DNA of 64,000 bases from positions 1 through 64,000 of the forward strand of contig JADNRY010000041.1 of the NCBI GenBank assembly GCA_015501585.1. The letters run 5' to 3'. The stretch is from Rhodocollybia butyracea. Taxonomy: Eukaryota; Basidiomycota; Agaricomycetes; Agaricales; Omphalotaceae. Below are positions 36,110 to 47,608 of the stretch, piece by piece (the first letter of the stretch is position 1; each line of letters opens with the position of its first letter). The position numbers and the translations under genes are program-made. Under the pieces are notes generated by a model, which saw nothing but the letters and a program-made list of their open reading frames with translations, did no database searches and was not told the DNA's origin.

Positions 36110-39100
36110 ATGGCCATCGCTACTAGTTCTCGAAATCGGAAACCATTAGCAGCCCCACCAGAAATGAAAAATACACGACAAGCGGCAACAAAAGTTCCCT
36201 CTCTACCCAAACCGATTTCCGACGCTGATAGGCTTGCTGCTCAACTTGCAAAAACGCTGTTAATTAGTGATGACACAAAGGGAAAAGGGAAGCAGAAGGC
36301 CCTTTCCGTTGATGAACAAAAACTTCGAGCGATGCGAATGATAAACAACGCGTCACAGAAGCTTTCTGATATTGTGCAGAGCGGATGGAAGAATTCGACA
36401 GATGAAGGAAAGAAAACTAGGCCGAAATCTGCAGTAGAAGCCCTTGAAGCAAGCACATCTGCAGCTAGGCATTTGGCTCTGCTCAGAGACATATCATCAA
36501 ATGATTTGAACGTAGAACGAGCAGCGATGAGCATCCTCGGCAAATTGGTGGCATTGGAAATGGTGCGGTCTTGTTATTTATGTCTGTTAAGAATGCTCAC
36601 CTATCTTCATCTACAGTATGAGGCGGCTTTGATTGCTCTCAAATACACGCATCCTCGGCTCTGCGCACTGGCTGGTGGGGAGCCTGGTCACTTACTCTCA
36701 ATACCAAATCCCGAAATTGATCACGACACTGTGTTATCTACACTTATTTCAACCTATTTCCTCAATGCAAACATCATTCTGTCCATCTATCAAACCTCAT
36801 TCTCCAGGGAATTATTACAAGGCCCGACGCTGCTCGAATGGTTGCCTTTCTTTTCATCATTTGGATTGCCAGAAAAACACTTGGATACAATCCTTACGAA
36901 GACTTATGCCGCATTGATGAAAGTTTCTACAGAGGGCATCAGTCTTTATACACTTTTCGAAATCAGGATGTACGCCCTCCGATGTCTGGCGCGGACAAGT
37001 TCTGGGACAGTACAGAAACCAGATAGTCTCTGGGATCAGGCCTGCAGGGTCGCAAGCACGCTGATACATGCTTCCAGCGGGGAGTCGATCTTGGATTCGT
37101 CTCGGCTGGTAACGTCCTCATTCATAGGGCTTTTTACAATCTGCGAGACCCGTACCGACTATGAATCCTTTGTATCTGGAAAAGGGTTTACCAAATTTTG
37201 TGAAAGCTGGATAGGCTTCGCTTCCAAGGTGAGATCAAAGCTCTATTATCGCATAGGTCCTAACTTGATACCTTGCCAGATCAACGCTGTTCCAGTCTTG
37301 GATAAGATTGCAGGGCTTATGTCCCATCATTCCCATATTCCTTCCGCTCGCGTAGTGTCAGACACCGTCAAAATCTGCGAACCTACCGATAACGGGGACC
37401 TCATACGAAAAGGAGCACGCATGTGCGCCTCGTTTGCGCAACTCTTGGCTGTTTTGGAACAAGAAAGCCTGGATGATGATGTAGTGGCACGAATTCGCGC
37501 TGTTAAGACTGAAATTTCTGTGGGCTCTGATGAAGAAGTGAGTGTTGTGGGGCGTCTTATTGTGCTGTCATCTCCGCGAGACCAATCAGACCAGGACCAA
37601 GGACGCGATAAGGATCTTATTCGCGTTGCTGGAAAGGCTGATCGAGCATTGGGAAGAGTACGAAGAGCAGCCCTCAATACTTTGGAAAAGCAGGTTGTAA
37701 GTAAGCAGGTGTTGGAGGAGCTTTCGGATCTGTTGGACGTGGTAACAGGAGTATACCAGTCTGTCATAGAAACTGTGAGTACTTCGGCCCTCTTTGTGTC
37801 ATATCTTCAAAACTGTACGCAGACGAGGCCTGGATGCAATCCGGATCACTTTACATTAATGCTCGATACACTGTTTATACTCTCTCGGACTTCGCTGAAC
37901 GTTTTGGATCCAAGGACCTACGGATCTTCTTATGAGCTTCTGGCCCGAGGTGTGAAAGCATTGTCGCTATCCGCAGATTCAACTCCTACATATTCTGTTC
38001 CCATCACGGGTCACCCTGATTTCGTCCGCTGTATTTCAGGGGCATTCTACAACGTCGGAGGTACGCTTTACCAGGCAGGAAGATACAGTTCCGCGATACC
38101 CTTCCTGAAAGAAGGGTATCGACTTGGAGAAATCGCACTTTCCGAGTATGACCAGATAAAAGACCAGCCCGGCACAAAACCAGACCCTTGGACTCAATTG
38201 AAAGAGCAGTTATGGCGAAGATCTCAGTTACTTGCTGTGTGCTATATGAAGATTGGTGATCGACGAGTAAGTCTTAAATGTTTTTCTGCGTCTTCAATTG
38301 CTTGATATACATTATGAAGCCTGCTTTTGATAGTTTTATCCAGAGCGTCCATGCCTTTCCGTATGCTATCTTCGTTGGACATATCGATCAAATCCCGTTT
38401 GGTAAAATTTTGGATCTTTCCAACACCGTAAAAGAGCTCCGGTCCATTATCGAGAAATTAACACACCTTGGAGCCTGCGAACTGATGCTACCCGCTAGTA
38501 ATATCTCCCTGAAATCGAACGGATTGCCCGAAAATACGGATGTTGCTGTCACGGCGATTCTCATGGAGTGGCAAATTGAAAGTCTCGGAAGCAGCCATTG
38601 GAAAGAAGGGATTCGAGATGTAGTGGTCAGCCTCCTTTCGGAAACACTCGGCATATACCGGGAGGGGTGTATGCCTGTTCGTGCACTCAGGGTCCTTGTT
38701 AAGGCTTTAGAATTTTCATACCATGTTCCACTGGATAACGAATGTCCTGAATATGGGTGGCTTGGACTAGAAAATCTCGAAGAAGTAACGCGAGAACTAT
38801 ATAATTCCGAGGTTTTTATTTTACCCTTCCGTTTCCCTCGCATTCCCTCAATGTATTTAACAGCACTTGGGTAAAGATGCACAACTAGCTCAATACCGAC
38901 ATGAATATAAAGCATCGATCCATCTCTGGCTTGCACTACATGCCCACCGACATTCGGACCATGACCAAGTCGCATCGGCGAATCGTCATACGGAGACTGC
39001 ATGCGCGATTCTTCGCTCTTCGCTAGGTCTATCTGTTGGAGTTCCTCAAGTAGCACCGAAACCCGTTCCCAAGATTACCAAAAGGCTTAAATTATCGAAG

Positions 39101-42100
39101 ACGGTCACTTCAGCCCCGAAAGATAAGTCAAAATTACCACCAAAAGGAAGATCCACCAAAGTTCCTGTTACGCCCAAACAGAGTTCCCTACCGGGTACGT
39201 CGTACTTTTACTCGGCTGACACCAGTGCTAACATACACACAAAGTTGTAGAAGACACCGTGCTACAGTCGTGTGTGCCCCAACCCTCGCAGTCTCTGATG
39301 GTTGACTCGATAGAAAGACTAGTGAACCTTCTCCGTGTGTACTCCAACATTTTCGTTGGGAACCCGAGGCTTACTCCTTTTTAGAGTTATCTGCACATAT
39401 TCTAGGCCTGTTGTCGATGTCACTTTCTAAAATCAGCATTTTGAATGTGCTGAGAAAACTTACCGAACGATACCTTGGTAAAAACAGTGATTGTAGGTGC
39501 CTCCCATTGCCTTTCCCATGGCAAAAACTAATGAGGGTATAGGTTACATATCTTCTTCTTCAGAGCTTGCTCAGGAGTATACCAAGCTTGGGAAGTACGA
39601 CCGAGCGAAGAAAGTTTTGAACCAAGTGCTATCTTCTGCGCGAACCAATCATGTTTCGGATGAGACCCGCGTGCTCTTCTTTTTGAGCTTTGCTGCATCT
39701 TGTGCCGCTAGTGACGATGTGGAACAAAGGTACGAATCATGTTCCCCTCATCCCTCGTTCACTTATCTTGCACTATAGTGTCAAGTTGTATCAAGAAGCC
39801 TCAGTATTGTCGGAACGGTTCGAAAGCCCTGGTAAGCTCGCCTCCTCCACAGAGAAGATTCACGCTAGAGTAGCCCGAATCGCGCAAACCGCGGTTGCAT
39901 ATGAAGTATCTGCAATGATACAGAACTCACTTGTAAGCAAACATCTTCGATGATTCCTTATGTGATTTCACAGTGCCCTATCTCAGAGTAACGTTTCCGG
40001 CTCGCTCAACAGCCTATTGCACGCTTTGCGGCTATGGAATCGCGCGTTCGAATCTCTGGGGCGCTTGCAACTGCCGACCCCAAAGCCCCGATTCCCCGAA
40101 AGTGAGGCAAACCCATTCGAAGCTTCCCCTTCAAAGGGGTTATCGACGCCAAGCTCTAACACGCCACAATACTGTCCTCCTTCGCAGGAACCCTCATCAC
40201 GTCCGCTCGCTATTTTCAGTCAACGCAGGATCTTATCTACCGGGTTAGAATGGAGAGTCGCCCAGGGACTTTTAGACGTGCTGTTCTCTCTTTTTCGCGC
40301 GTACCTTGAGCGCGGCTCCCCACGGGAAGCGCAGTATTTCGCAGAGCAGGCAAAGGCTTTGGCTGAATCACTCAATGCCCCCGCAGGAATGTGTCGTGCA
40401 CTGGTGAAAAATTGGCAAATCAAACTTTTTCAGGGCTTGCTCGAGGAAGGTGCTGAACAGTTTGAGGAGATTGAGCGATGGATGAGCACCGATGAAGATG
40501 GGGATTCCTACCTAGACTTGGCAGAGTTTTATCGGTTGAAGGGAGACTTGCAGCAAAGGGGGCTGATGGTGGAGGATGCTCAGAAGCATTATGAAGAGGC
40601 CATGAAGGTCATCGAACGAGTAAATCGGGATTTTAGCGAATTGGATGGCGTCGAATTTGGGTACGTATCGTAGCGTCCTCTCGGTCTATACTTGCTAATC
40701 CATCTTCTAGACCACGAGGGTCAATTACTAATACTCCGGACTCACTTTTCCCTGAGCTGTTAGTCCAAGTAGTGTGTCGATGTGGTCAGTAGCTGTTCTT
40801 GTTGTGCAAACTCTTTGTAATGTTTCTTCCAGTGTGGTTACTCCGTGCTGAACGGAACGAGACTTACGCAAAGCTACTCGAAAGGCTCGATTCTTTACCT
40901 TTAACTGCCACAGTTGAGGTGCGCCCCTTGAAGCTTTCGAGATTGTATTTGGTCCTGAAACTTTAGCAGTCGGAAAAAAAGGGTCTTCTCGCACGGCTGG
41001 CACTTCATAATGTTTACCAGCAAAGTCGAATTGACATGTTCTTAAGCTCTATCGGTGAAACCAGTAGGTATCTTCACAAAGTCACGATCCGAAATAGCTT
41101 ATTCATGCACGTTTCAGCTATTGCGCTCTCGATAGACTCCAACAATCTGAATATATCCCTGTCTCCTACCTCTATTGATATCATAAAGAGCCTGGAGCAC
41201 GGAGAGAAACTCTTCTGGTCTTACCTCGGTGCTTTAGGCCAAAAGGGTTACTTACCAGATCTTCGGAAGTCTGTAATCTCCATTGCGATAATCAAAACAT
41301 TTCAAGCTTCGTTAGGGAGATCGGATCCAAAGACACCGCTGCTCACCGCTGGTTTACTAGGTAAAGCTTGGATGCTAATCACTTGCGCTTGAATACTTAT
41401 CCTTACTCAGACGCCTCTTCATCGTTGACATTACGGAGTGAATTGCTCGAGGCAATCGTCAATAAATTACCTGCCACACTGCATGACGACCTGAGCTGGC
41501 CGGAGCTCTCAGATTCTGGTTCGCTGTCGCCTCGACATCCTAAACTAACGAAGATCTCGGATGACTCTGACGACGATGTTGACACGGAAAGTACTTCCCT
41601 CCAGCGGTACTGGGAAGCCGTCAGGCAAAGATATCAATCGTATGTTATCAATGCCGCGACTTTGACTTCGTCGATAGTCTCCGAACTTCCACAGAACTGG
41701 ACAGTCGTACATATCTCTGTTACAGAAGACAAGAACACAATGTTCATATCTCGTCAACGTGGCGGCAGTGAAATGCCTCTTGTCTTTTGCGTCCCCTTGA
41801 AGGGCAGAAGAGAAGATGCCGATGATGAACATCTCACCTTTGAGGATGCACTTATCGAAATGAACGAAATCGTACACCTCAGCAATGAGACAACAAAGGT
41901 CGCAGCATCCATTCGAAATGACCAAACCGCCAGAGCCAAGTGGTGGAAAGACCGTGGGGCCCTTGACACGCGTCTTCGTGAGCTATTAGAAAATATCGAA
42001 TTTTGTTGGCTTGGAGCATTCAAGGTGAGTGCTTTGTCGTGTTTCCGGTCCAAAATGTATATTGATGTCTCCTCAGACCATTTTATCGCCCAATCCGCAT

Positions 42101-43341
42101 CTATCACCTGAAGGGATCAACAAACTTCGTATACAGTTTGACCGAGTCTTTCAACGTGGTCTCAGGCTGCAAGATAAGAAAACCAAAGAGCGTGCGATTG
42201 GCCACAGGAAAATGCCTTCAGAGAGCTGGGCGGCCCCCAACCGAGTCACTCTGGACGACACATTGGTTGAATGTTTTTCCACCTTACCTCCAGACTGCCG
42301 GGACGAAGAACTCGAAGACCTGGTCTATTTTATTCTCGACCTGTACCAGTTCCATGGCGTACCGGTTGCTATAGCCGAGATCGATGTTGACCAGGTGGTG
42401 GTCGATTTACGTTCCGTCATTGAAGAACATGCTCAAAAATTGAAACATCCCGGGCACGGGCGTGCGGGTGCATTTGGGTATAGTAAACGGAACAATGACG
42501 AGCACTTGTTCCTAGTCCTCGACAAAAATGTTCAAGGTTTACCTTGGGAAAACATTCCCATTCTCCGTGGACGGAGCGTCAGCCGTATTCCTAGCACGTC
42601 ATTCTTACTCGATCGTGTCCAATTTGCGCGTCTTCACCAGCCAGAAAGCTCTGGTACCATCGACCGTGCCGTCGTGAACCCCAAGAACGCCTATTATATC
42701 ATCAATCCCAGCGGTGACCTGGCACGTACGGAGGAGCGGTTTCAACCGTGGCTGAAAAGCCTAGAAAAAGTTGGATGGCAAGGCATTTCTGGGCGGCCAC
42801 CGAGTGAGCTTGAGGTTCTCAATGCTTTGCAATCAAGAGACCTCGTAGTGTGAGTTTCTTCGGCTGCGCGGAGTATTTCCACTGATTTGAATCTCACAGT
42901 TACTTTGGACACGGCGGAGCTGAGCAATACGTGCGGTCACACAAACTAAGGAGTCTTCCCAAATGTGCTGCCGTCATGCTTTGGGGGTGTTCCTCGGGCG
43001 CTTTACGAGAAATGGGTGACTTTGACCGAGTGGGTACACCATTAAACTATATGCTGGCTGGATGGTAAGCGATCTCATTCCTTACCCTTCCTCCTATTAA
43101 TTTTTTCACCAGTCCCACATTGGTTGCCAATCTATGGGACGTCACGGACAAAGACATTGATACGTTTTCACAGTCGGTATTTGACAAACTCAACATGACG
43201 GCTGACTCGATCAAACACCCGCCCTCAGACCACACACCCATGTCGGTCGTGCAGGCGGTGGCAGAATCCAGAAAATCATGCAAACTAAAATACCTCACTG
43301 GCGCAGCACCTATTGTATACGGAATTCCTTTTTATCTATGA
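36110..43341 (+). CDS. separase (C50 peptidase)
   Basis: A very long, many-exon gene, probably about 1,900 aa. The C-terminal catalytic dyad is visible: His in VYFGHGGAEQYVRSH and Cys in AAVMLWGCSSGALREMG, followed by CPTLVANLWDVTDKDID, the signature of separase peptidases. The bulk is helical repeat-like sequence (TPR-like, for example SELAQEYTKLGKYDRAKKV near 39560). Separase cuts the cohesin subunit Scc1 to start anaphase. The splice junctions I tested keep the frame open; the one at 38269-38343 only works with acceptor ATCCAG. The neighbour across the shared promoter is a kinetochore subunit, also a chromosome-segregation gene. Confidence 0.9.
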
Positions 43342-43488
43342 CTTTGACATTATAATCCATCTACCTATATGTGAGATTACGCGTTGCTGAATTCATTCCC
43401 CAATGACATTTCCACGTTGCTTAATACAATCTACTATTCCTGCACTTTTGTATCATTAAAGCATACCCACTAAGCCTGGGAAGTCTCT

Positions 43489-46326
43489 TTAGTGCATATC
43501 CATATCCACATCAACTTCTCCATCGGCGTCGGCGTCGGCGTCAGGATCATCTCCTCCTGCGACTGTTCTCCCGTTGTTATCCTTGTCTCCCAGCGCTTCA
43601 TCGCCCTTGCCTGTAGAATTCGTGACCACCTCTTCAGGTAAGCGAGATTCGCCATCTGAGAGATTGCTGAGAGATGTTCCAGGTAGACCACTCGATATAG
43701 GTGCCACCATGTCTACGCTTGATGTTAGTGCAGGTATGGGTTGAAGCTGATGAAGTGTACTAGACGTAGCGCTAGTTAAATTCTGCGACTCTATTCGCTC
43801 TGCTCCTGCACGCGTAGTGGCACTGGCTAATGCAGGCGACTGTATCAAATGAATAGTGGGTTGTGCTGATTGAGCTGACAGAGTAGGAGGCTGTATCGAT
43901 GACCCAATGGGATGGGGAAGAGTTGACTTCGGAATTGGTTTTGGAATCGACACATGAGGGGGAGCAAGTTGTAGGAAGGGAAGTGATCCGAACCTTGACC
44001 CGGAAGACCTGGAGTTTGAGTTTGAGTTTCCCGATGATTTGGTGTTCGCGTATGGGGAAGACGTCGACGCGTTTCCAGATTTTCCTGTGGGGTAGGACGT
44101 CTGAGATGGGTTTGATATACCAGTCGGTGATCCTCTCCCCGATGCTTCTGACACCGCAGAGGTCCCGGAATTGTAAGAGGTCTTATATGAAAGTCCCGAT
44201 GTTGATCCTCCAGACCCAGACTGTGTTGTCACATGAGAGCTCGACAATGGATATGGGGATAGTTGTAAGAATGGGACTGAGTTATAACCATGGCTGTAGT
44301 TTGGCTTGGAACTAGAAAAACTGGTGGCGGTGGGGGCGTAGCTTGGACGTGGATCAAGTGGAGCGGGTGTGGAAGCAGTTGTAGGTACTGGAGCGGCGGT
44401 TACTGGAGCTGGAGTAGAAACAGAAGCAGTAGGATGGGGCGTAGGCGTAGCCACAGACTGTAGAGGGGGAGATGAGGATATAGCAGGTGTAGCCTCAGAT
44501 ATTGCGGGGGCATGCACAGGTGGAGCAACAATAGATCGCATTTGCATTCCCGGTTGTGACTGTGGTTGCTGCTGCTGTGGTAGTACAGTCTCTGCCGCTC
44601 CTCCCAGATCCGCACCCCCCGCAGCTTTCGCCACAACTGCTCTCAACAACGGATGCAATTGCAAGACTACATTTGAAGTATTATGGATCTCAGATTGCAA
44701 GATTTCCCCATTTTCTCCTTCTGCTGCTTCCAAAGGTAGAGATGTAATTTCTTCTTCGACCTTGACTTTTGGGTCACCGTCTTGAAGGGTGGAGGACATA
44801 GCGTCGACGGCCAAGCGAGACCGCTTCGCATCTGGTGCAGCATCGTCTCCTTCATCTTCGTCGTACATCACCGACGCCTCATGTTCTTGTTCCGGCTCCG
44901 CACTCGCACCCGTACCTGAACCATCCACCTCGATGATTTCTCCCTCGTGACACAACTTCAACCCGCTCCCTTCTTTTCCGCCACTAGCACCATTTGCAGC
45001 AGCAGCACTAGCATCTCTATGCCTCTTGATTGCATCCCTCCTCGAAAATGTTTTACCACAACCGCCAGTTCCACCACAGATGAAGGATTTGCGCTCGTGA
45101 GTGACTTTAATGTGACGTTTGAGATCATGGTTGCGAAGGAAGGAGGCGGTGCAGGGAGGATGAGGGCAGGCGTGGGGGCGAGATGAGGTAGGGGTAGATG
45201 AAGTTGGAAGGTTGGTGCTGTTAGTTTGTGCGGCACTCGGGAGGGGGGGTTGGGTGGTTGGAGGCTGGGTTTGGTGACATGTGCGTTCATGTGCATCGAG
45301 ACTGGCCGACCTCGCGAACGTTTTCGTACATGATGGAACCATGCATGGGTACACCCTCGTATCTGTATCAGCATCGGTCTCGGTCCCAGTTGCGCTGACA
45401 GCAATGCCAATTTGAATTCCACTAAGGACACCCAAAACTTGTATCAGAGCAGATATTTCTTGGAGTGCGCTGCTGGTTGTCTCGGCAGTGTTGGTATCTG
45501 GTTTGGCACCAGCAGTAACAGCGTACGCAAAGATCTTTTGGAGGGATCCTTGGATCGAGGTAATTAAGGCTGGATTTATGGAAGGAGAAGTGTGGAGAGC
45601 ATGAGTGACGACGTGGACAGCGGAAGTTACGATGGAATATATTTTTGATGGCGGTGGTGGAGGGGCAGGGGAAGTAGGTCGCTCCTCCCGTTTCCTTTTG
45701 CCCAGCCCAGACCCAGTTGCTGCCTCCGTTTTCACCTCAGCCCCAGTCCCCTTGGTCGCGCGTCCCCTCAACTTCCCAAACAGGGCTTCATTCCCTGCCA
45801 AACTAACCAACGTTTGACTCAACGCTACCGCCGTCGCTTTGGGTATTTTTCCGGAGGATGACACTGTTTGCTTAAACGCGTCGAGAACGGAAGAAAAAGC
45901 GGTATTTGGGACGGGGACGGAGGAAAGCGTTGTATGGGCCACAGTGTCGTGTGAGAGGAGAGCGAGAATTACATTTATCGTTGTTAAAAGCGCATGTTCT
46001 TTTTTAGATGGGGCAGGGTTCACTTGTGTACTGGTGTTTTCATTCACGGATGCAGCCTTTCGCATATCCTCCCAAAGCTGCTCATTCAGTTTGCGTGCCA
46101 TCTCTTCAGCTTCTGCGTCAATGTCAGAGTCGGAATCGGAATCAACATCTTCATCTTGGCCTTGGTCGTCTGCCTCGTTGTTGACCTCTACCTCACCCTC
46201 AACATTTTCGTCGCCATCGCCATCGCCGTCGTCGTCGTCGTCGTCGTTTTCAGAGTCGTCAACGTCCGGGAGGTTGGCAAGAGTCTGATCCAAAAGGTTT
46301 TGAATGTGGTCGATGGCGTCTGACAT
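43489..46326 (-). CDS. C2H2 zinc-finger transcription factor
   Basis: A single exon of 945 aa. The N-terminal region is very acidic (DDSENDDDDDDGDGD). Three fingers follow near the middle: YPCMVPSCTKTFARSASLDAH..., HACPHPPCTASFLRNHDLKRH... and FICGGTGGCGKTFSRRDAIKRH. The third lacks a clear second His after KRHRDAS, so it may be partial. A long Ser/Thr/Pro- and Gln-rich tail ends in an acidic DADADADGEVDVDMDMH. Likely a nuclear DNA-binding activator; targets unknown. It is divergent from PUP1 with 219 bp between start codons. Confidence 0.8.
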   Translation of the reverse strand: MSDAIDHIQNLLDQTLANLPDVDDSENDDDDDDGDGDGDENVEGEVEVNNEADDQGQDEDVDSDSDSDIDAEAEEMARKLNEQLWEDMRKAASVNENTSTQVNPAPSKKEHALLTTINVILALLSHDTVAHTTLSSVPVPNTAFSSVLDAFKQTVSSSGKIPKATAVALSQTLVSLAGNEALFGKLRGRATKGTGAEVKTEAATGSGLGKRKREERPTSPAPPPPPSKIYSIVTSAVHVVTHALHTSPSINPALITSIQGSLQKIFAYAVTAGAKPDTNTAETTSSALQEISALIQVLGVLSGIQIGIAVSATGTETDADTDTRVYPCMVPSCTKTFARSASLDAHERTCHQTQPPTTQPPLPSAAQTNSTNLPTSSTPTSSRPHACPHPPCTASFLRNHDLKRHIKVTHERKSFICGGTGGCGKTFSRRDAIKRHRDASAAAANGASGGKEGSGLKLCHEGEIIEVDGSGTGASAEPEQEHEASVMYDEDEGDDAAPDAKRSRLAVDAMSSTLQDGDPKVKVEEEITSLPLEAAEGENGEILQSEIHNTSNVVLQLHPLLRAVVAKAAGGADLGGAAETVLPQQQQPQSQPGMQMRSIVAPPVHAPAISEATPAISSSPPLQSVATPTPHPTASVSTPAPVTAAPVPTTASTPAPLDPRPSYAPTATSFSSSKPNYSHGYNSVPFLQLSPYPLSSSHVTTQSGSGGSTSGLSYKTSYNSGTSAVSEASGRGSPTGISNPSQTSYPTGKSGNASTSSPYANTKSSGNSNSNSRSSGSRFGSLPFLQLAPPHVSIPKPIPKSTLPHPIGSSIQPPTLSAQSAQPTIHLIQSPALASATTRAGAERIESQNLTSATSSTLHQLQPIPALTSSVDMVAPISSGLPGTSLSNLSDGESRLPEEVVTNSTGKGDEALGDKDNNGRTVAGGDDPDADADADGEVDVDMDMH

Positions 46327-46545
46327 TCCTTAGATGATACAGTATATTAGTCGAGTTGGAGTGCCGGTAGCACACCAGTAGACCTAAATATGCTCAACAA
46401 TCGACATCAGTAGTCCGAAAGAAAACATACTAGTTTCGAGAGTTCCGTTCAGTGTCAAGATATGGGCGTCTAATCGCACGTGCTCCAAAGACGCGACGCG
46501 TACGCCTTGTTCCTTCACCACCATCTTCTCTTTCAGCTATCAAAA
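46327..46545. promoter_or_regulatory. C2H2 / PUP1 divergent promoter
   Basis: Contains a CACGTG E-box (46477-46482) and an ACGCGT MCB-like site (46496-46501) within 25 bp. No PACE-type GGTGGCAAA proteasome element was seen. Confidence 0.4.
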
Positions 46546-47527
46546 ATGGCAACAGCTGCAGTATATTCCTCTCCAGGATTTGATTTTTCGAATGAAATAA
46601 GGTCAATAGGTCGTAAGGACCTGTCAAACACTTGCTGATTTGACCTTACTGCTTACAGGAACAACTTTCTGGCATCCAAAGGCATTCCCCTCCCCAAAGC
46701 CACATCGACAGGAACAACCATCGTTGGATGTATATTCGAAGACGGAATAATCTTGGGAGCCGATACCAGAGCCACCGAAGGCCCTATTGTCGCTGATAAG
46801 AACTGCGAAAAGGTGAAAACATCATTGACATGGATACTAGTAATAACTAACGTCCCTTCAAAGATCCACTACATAACAGAATCCATTCGCTGCTGTGGTG
46901 CCGGAACTGCCGCCGACACGGAATTCGTCACAAACCTCATCTCGTCAAACATGGAAATGCATGCTCTGACGCATAATCGCAAACCCCGCGTTGTCACTGC
47001 GATGACCATGCTCAAACAATACCTTTTCCGATACCAAGGTCATGTTGGTGCTGCCTTGGTCTTGGGAGGTGTAGATGCTACAGGCCCGAATTTGTTTACG
47101 ATTGCACCTCATGGGTCAACGGATAAGCTTCCTTATGTGACGATGGGTTCAGGATCATTGGCTGCGATGGCCGTGTTTGAGAGTGGGTGGAGAAAGGGCA
47201 TGAGCGTGAGTTCCTTTTCTCTTTTTCCTTCTTTCTTTCCTTGATCTCCGACCTGCGCAGCGCGAAGAAGCGCTCACCCTCGTCAAATCTGCCATCTCTG
47301 CCGGTATCTTCAACGATCTAGGCTCAGGTTCCAACGTCGATGCGTGTATCATTACTGCGAACAATACCGAGATGCTCAGGAATGTTGAAATGCCGAATGA
47401 GAGGGTACAGAAGGAGAGGACATATGTGTTCCCCAAGGGGACGACGGCATGGAAGAAGGAGGAAGTGAGAAAACTGGTGGTACAGGAGGAGGTGAGGCTT
47501 GTTGGCGAGGCAATGGATACTGACTAG
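46546..47527 (+). CDS. PUP1: 20S proteasome subunit beta-2 (PUP1)
   Basis: Four exons (46546-46601, 46659-46812, 46864-47205, 47261-47527) give 272 aa. A short propeptide precedes the catalytic Thr in [16 protein letters not shown] (N-terminal nucleophile). Further family motifs are [28 protein letters not shown] and [12 protein letters not shown]. This is the trypsin-like-activity subunit of the 20S core; length and motifs are standard. Confidence 0.93.
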
Positions 47528-47608
47528 ATGGAAATAATGTAATACGAATTATATAAAGAATGTGACTCCTTTGCGCGTCGCGTCTGTCACAGTCACATCA
47601 CTTTGCCA

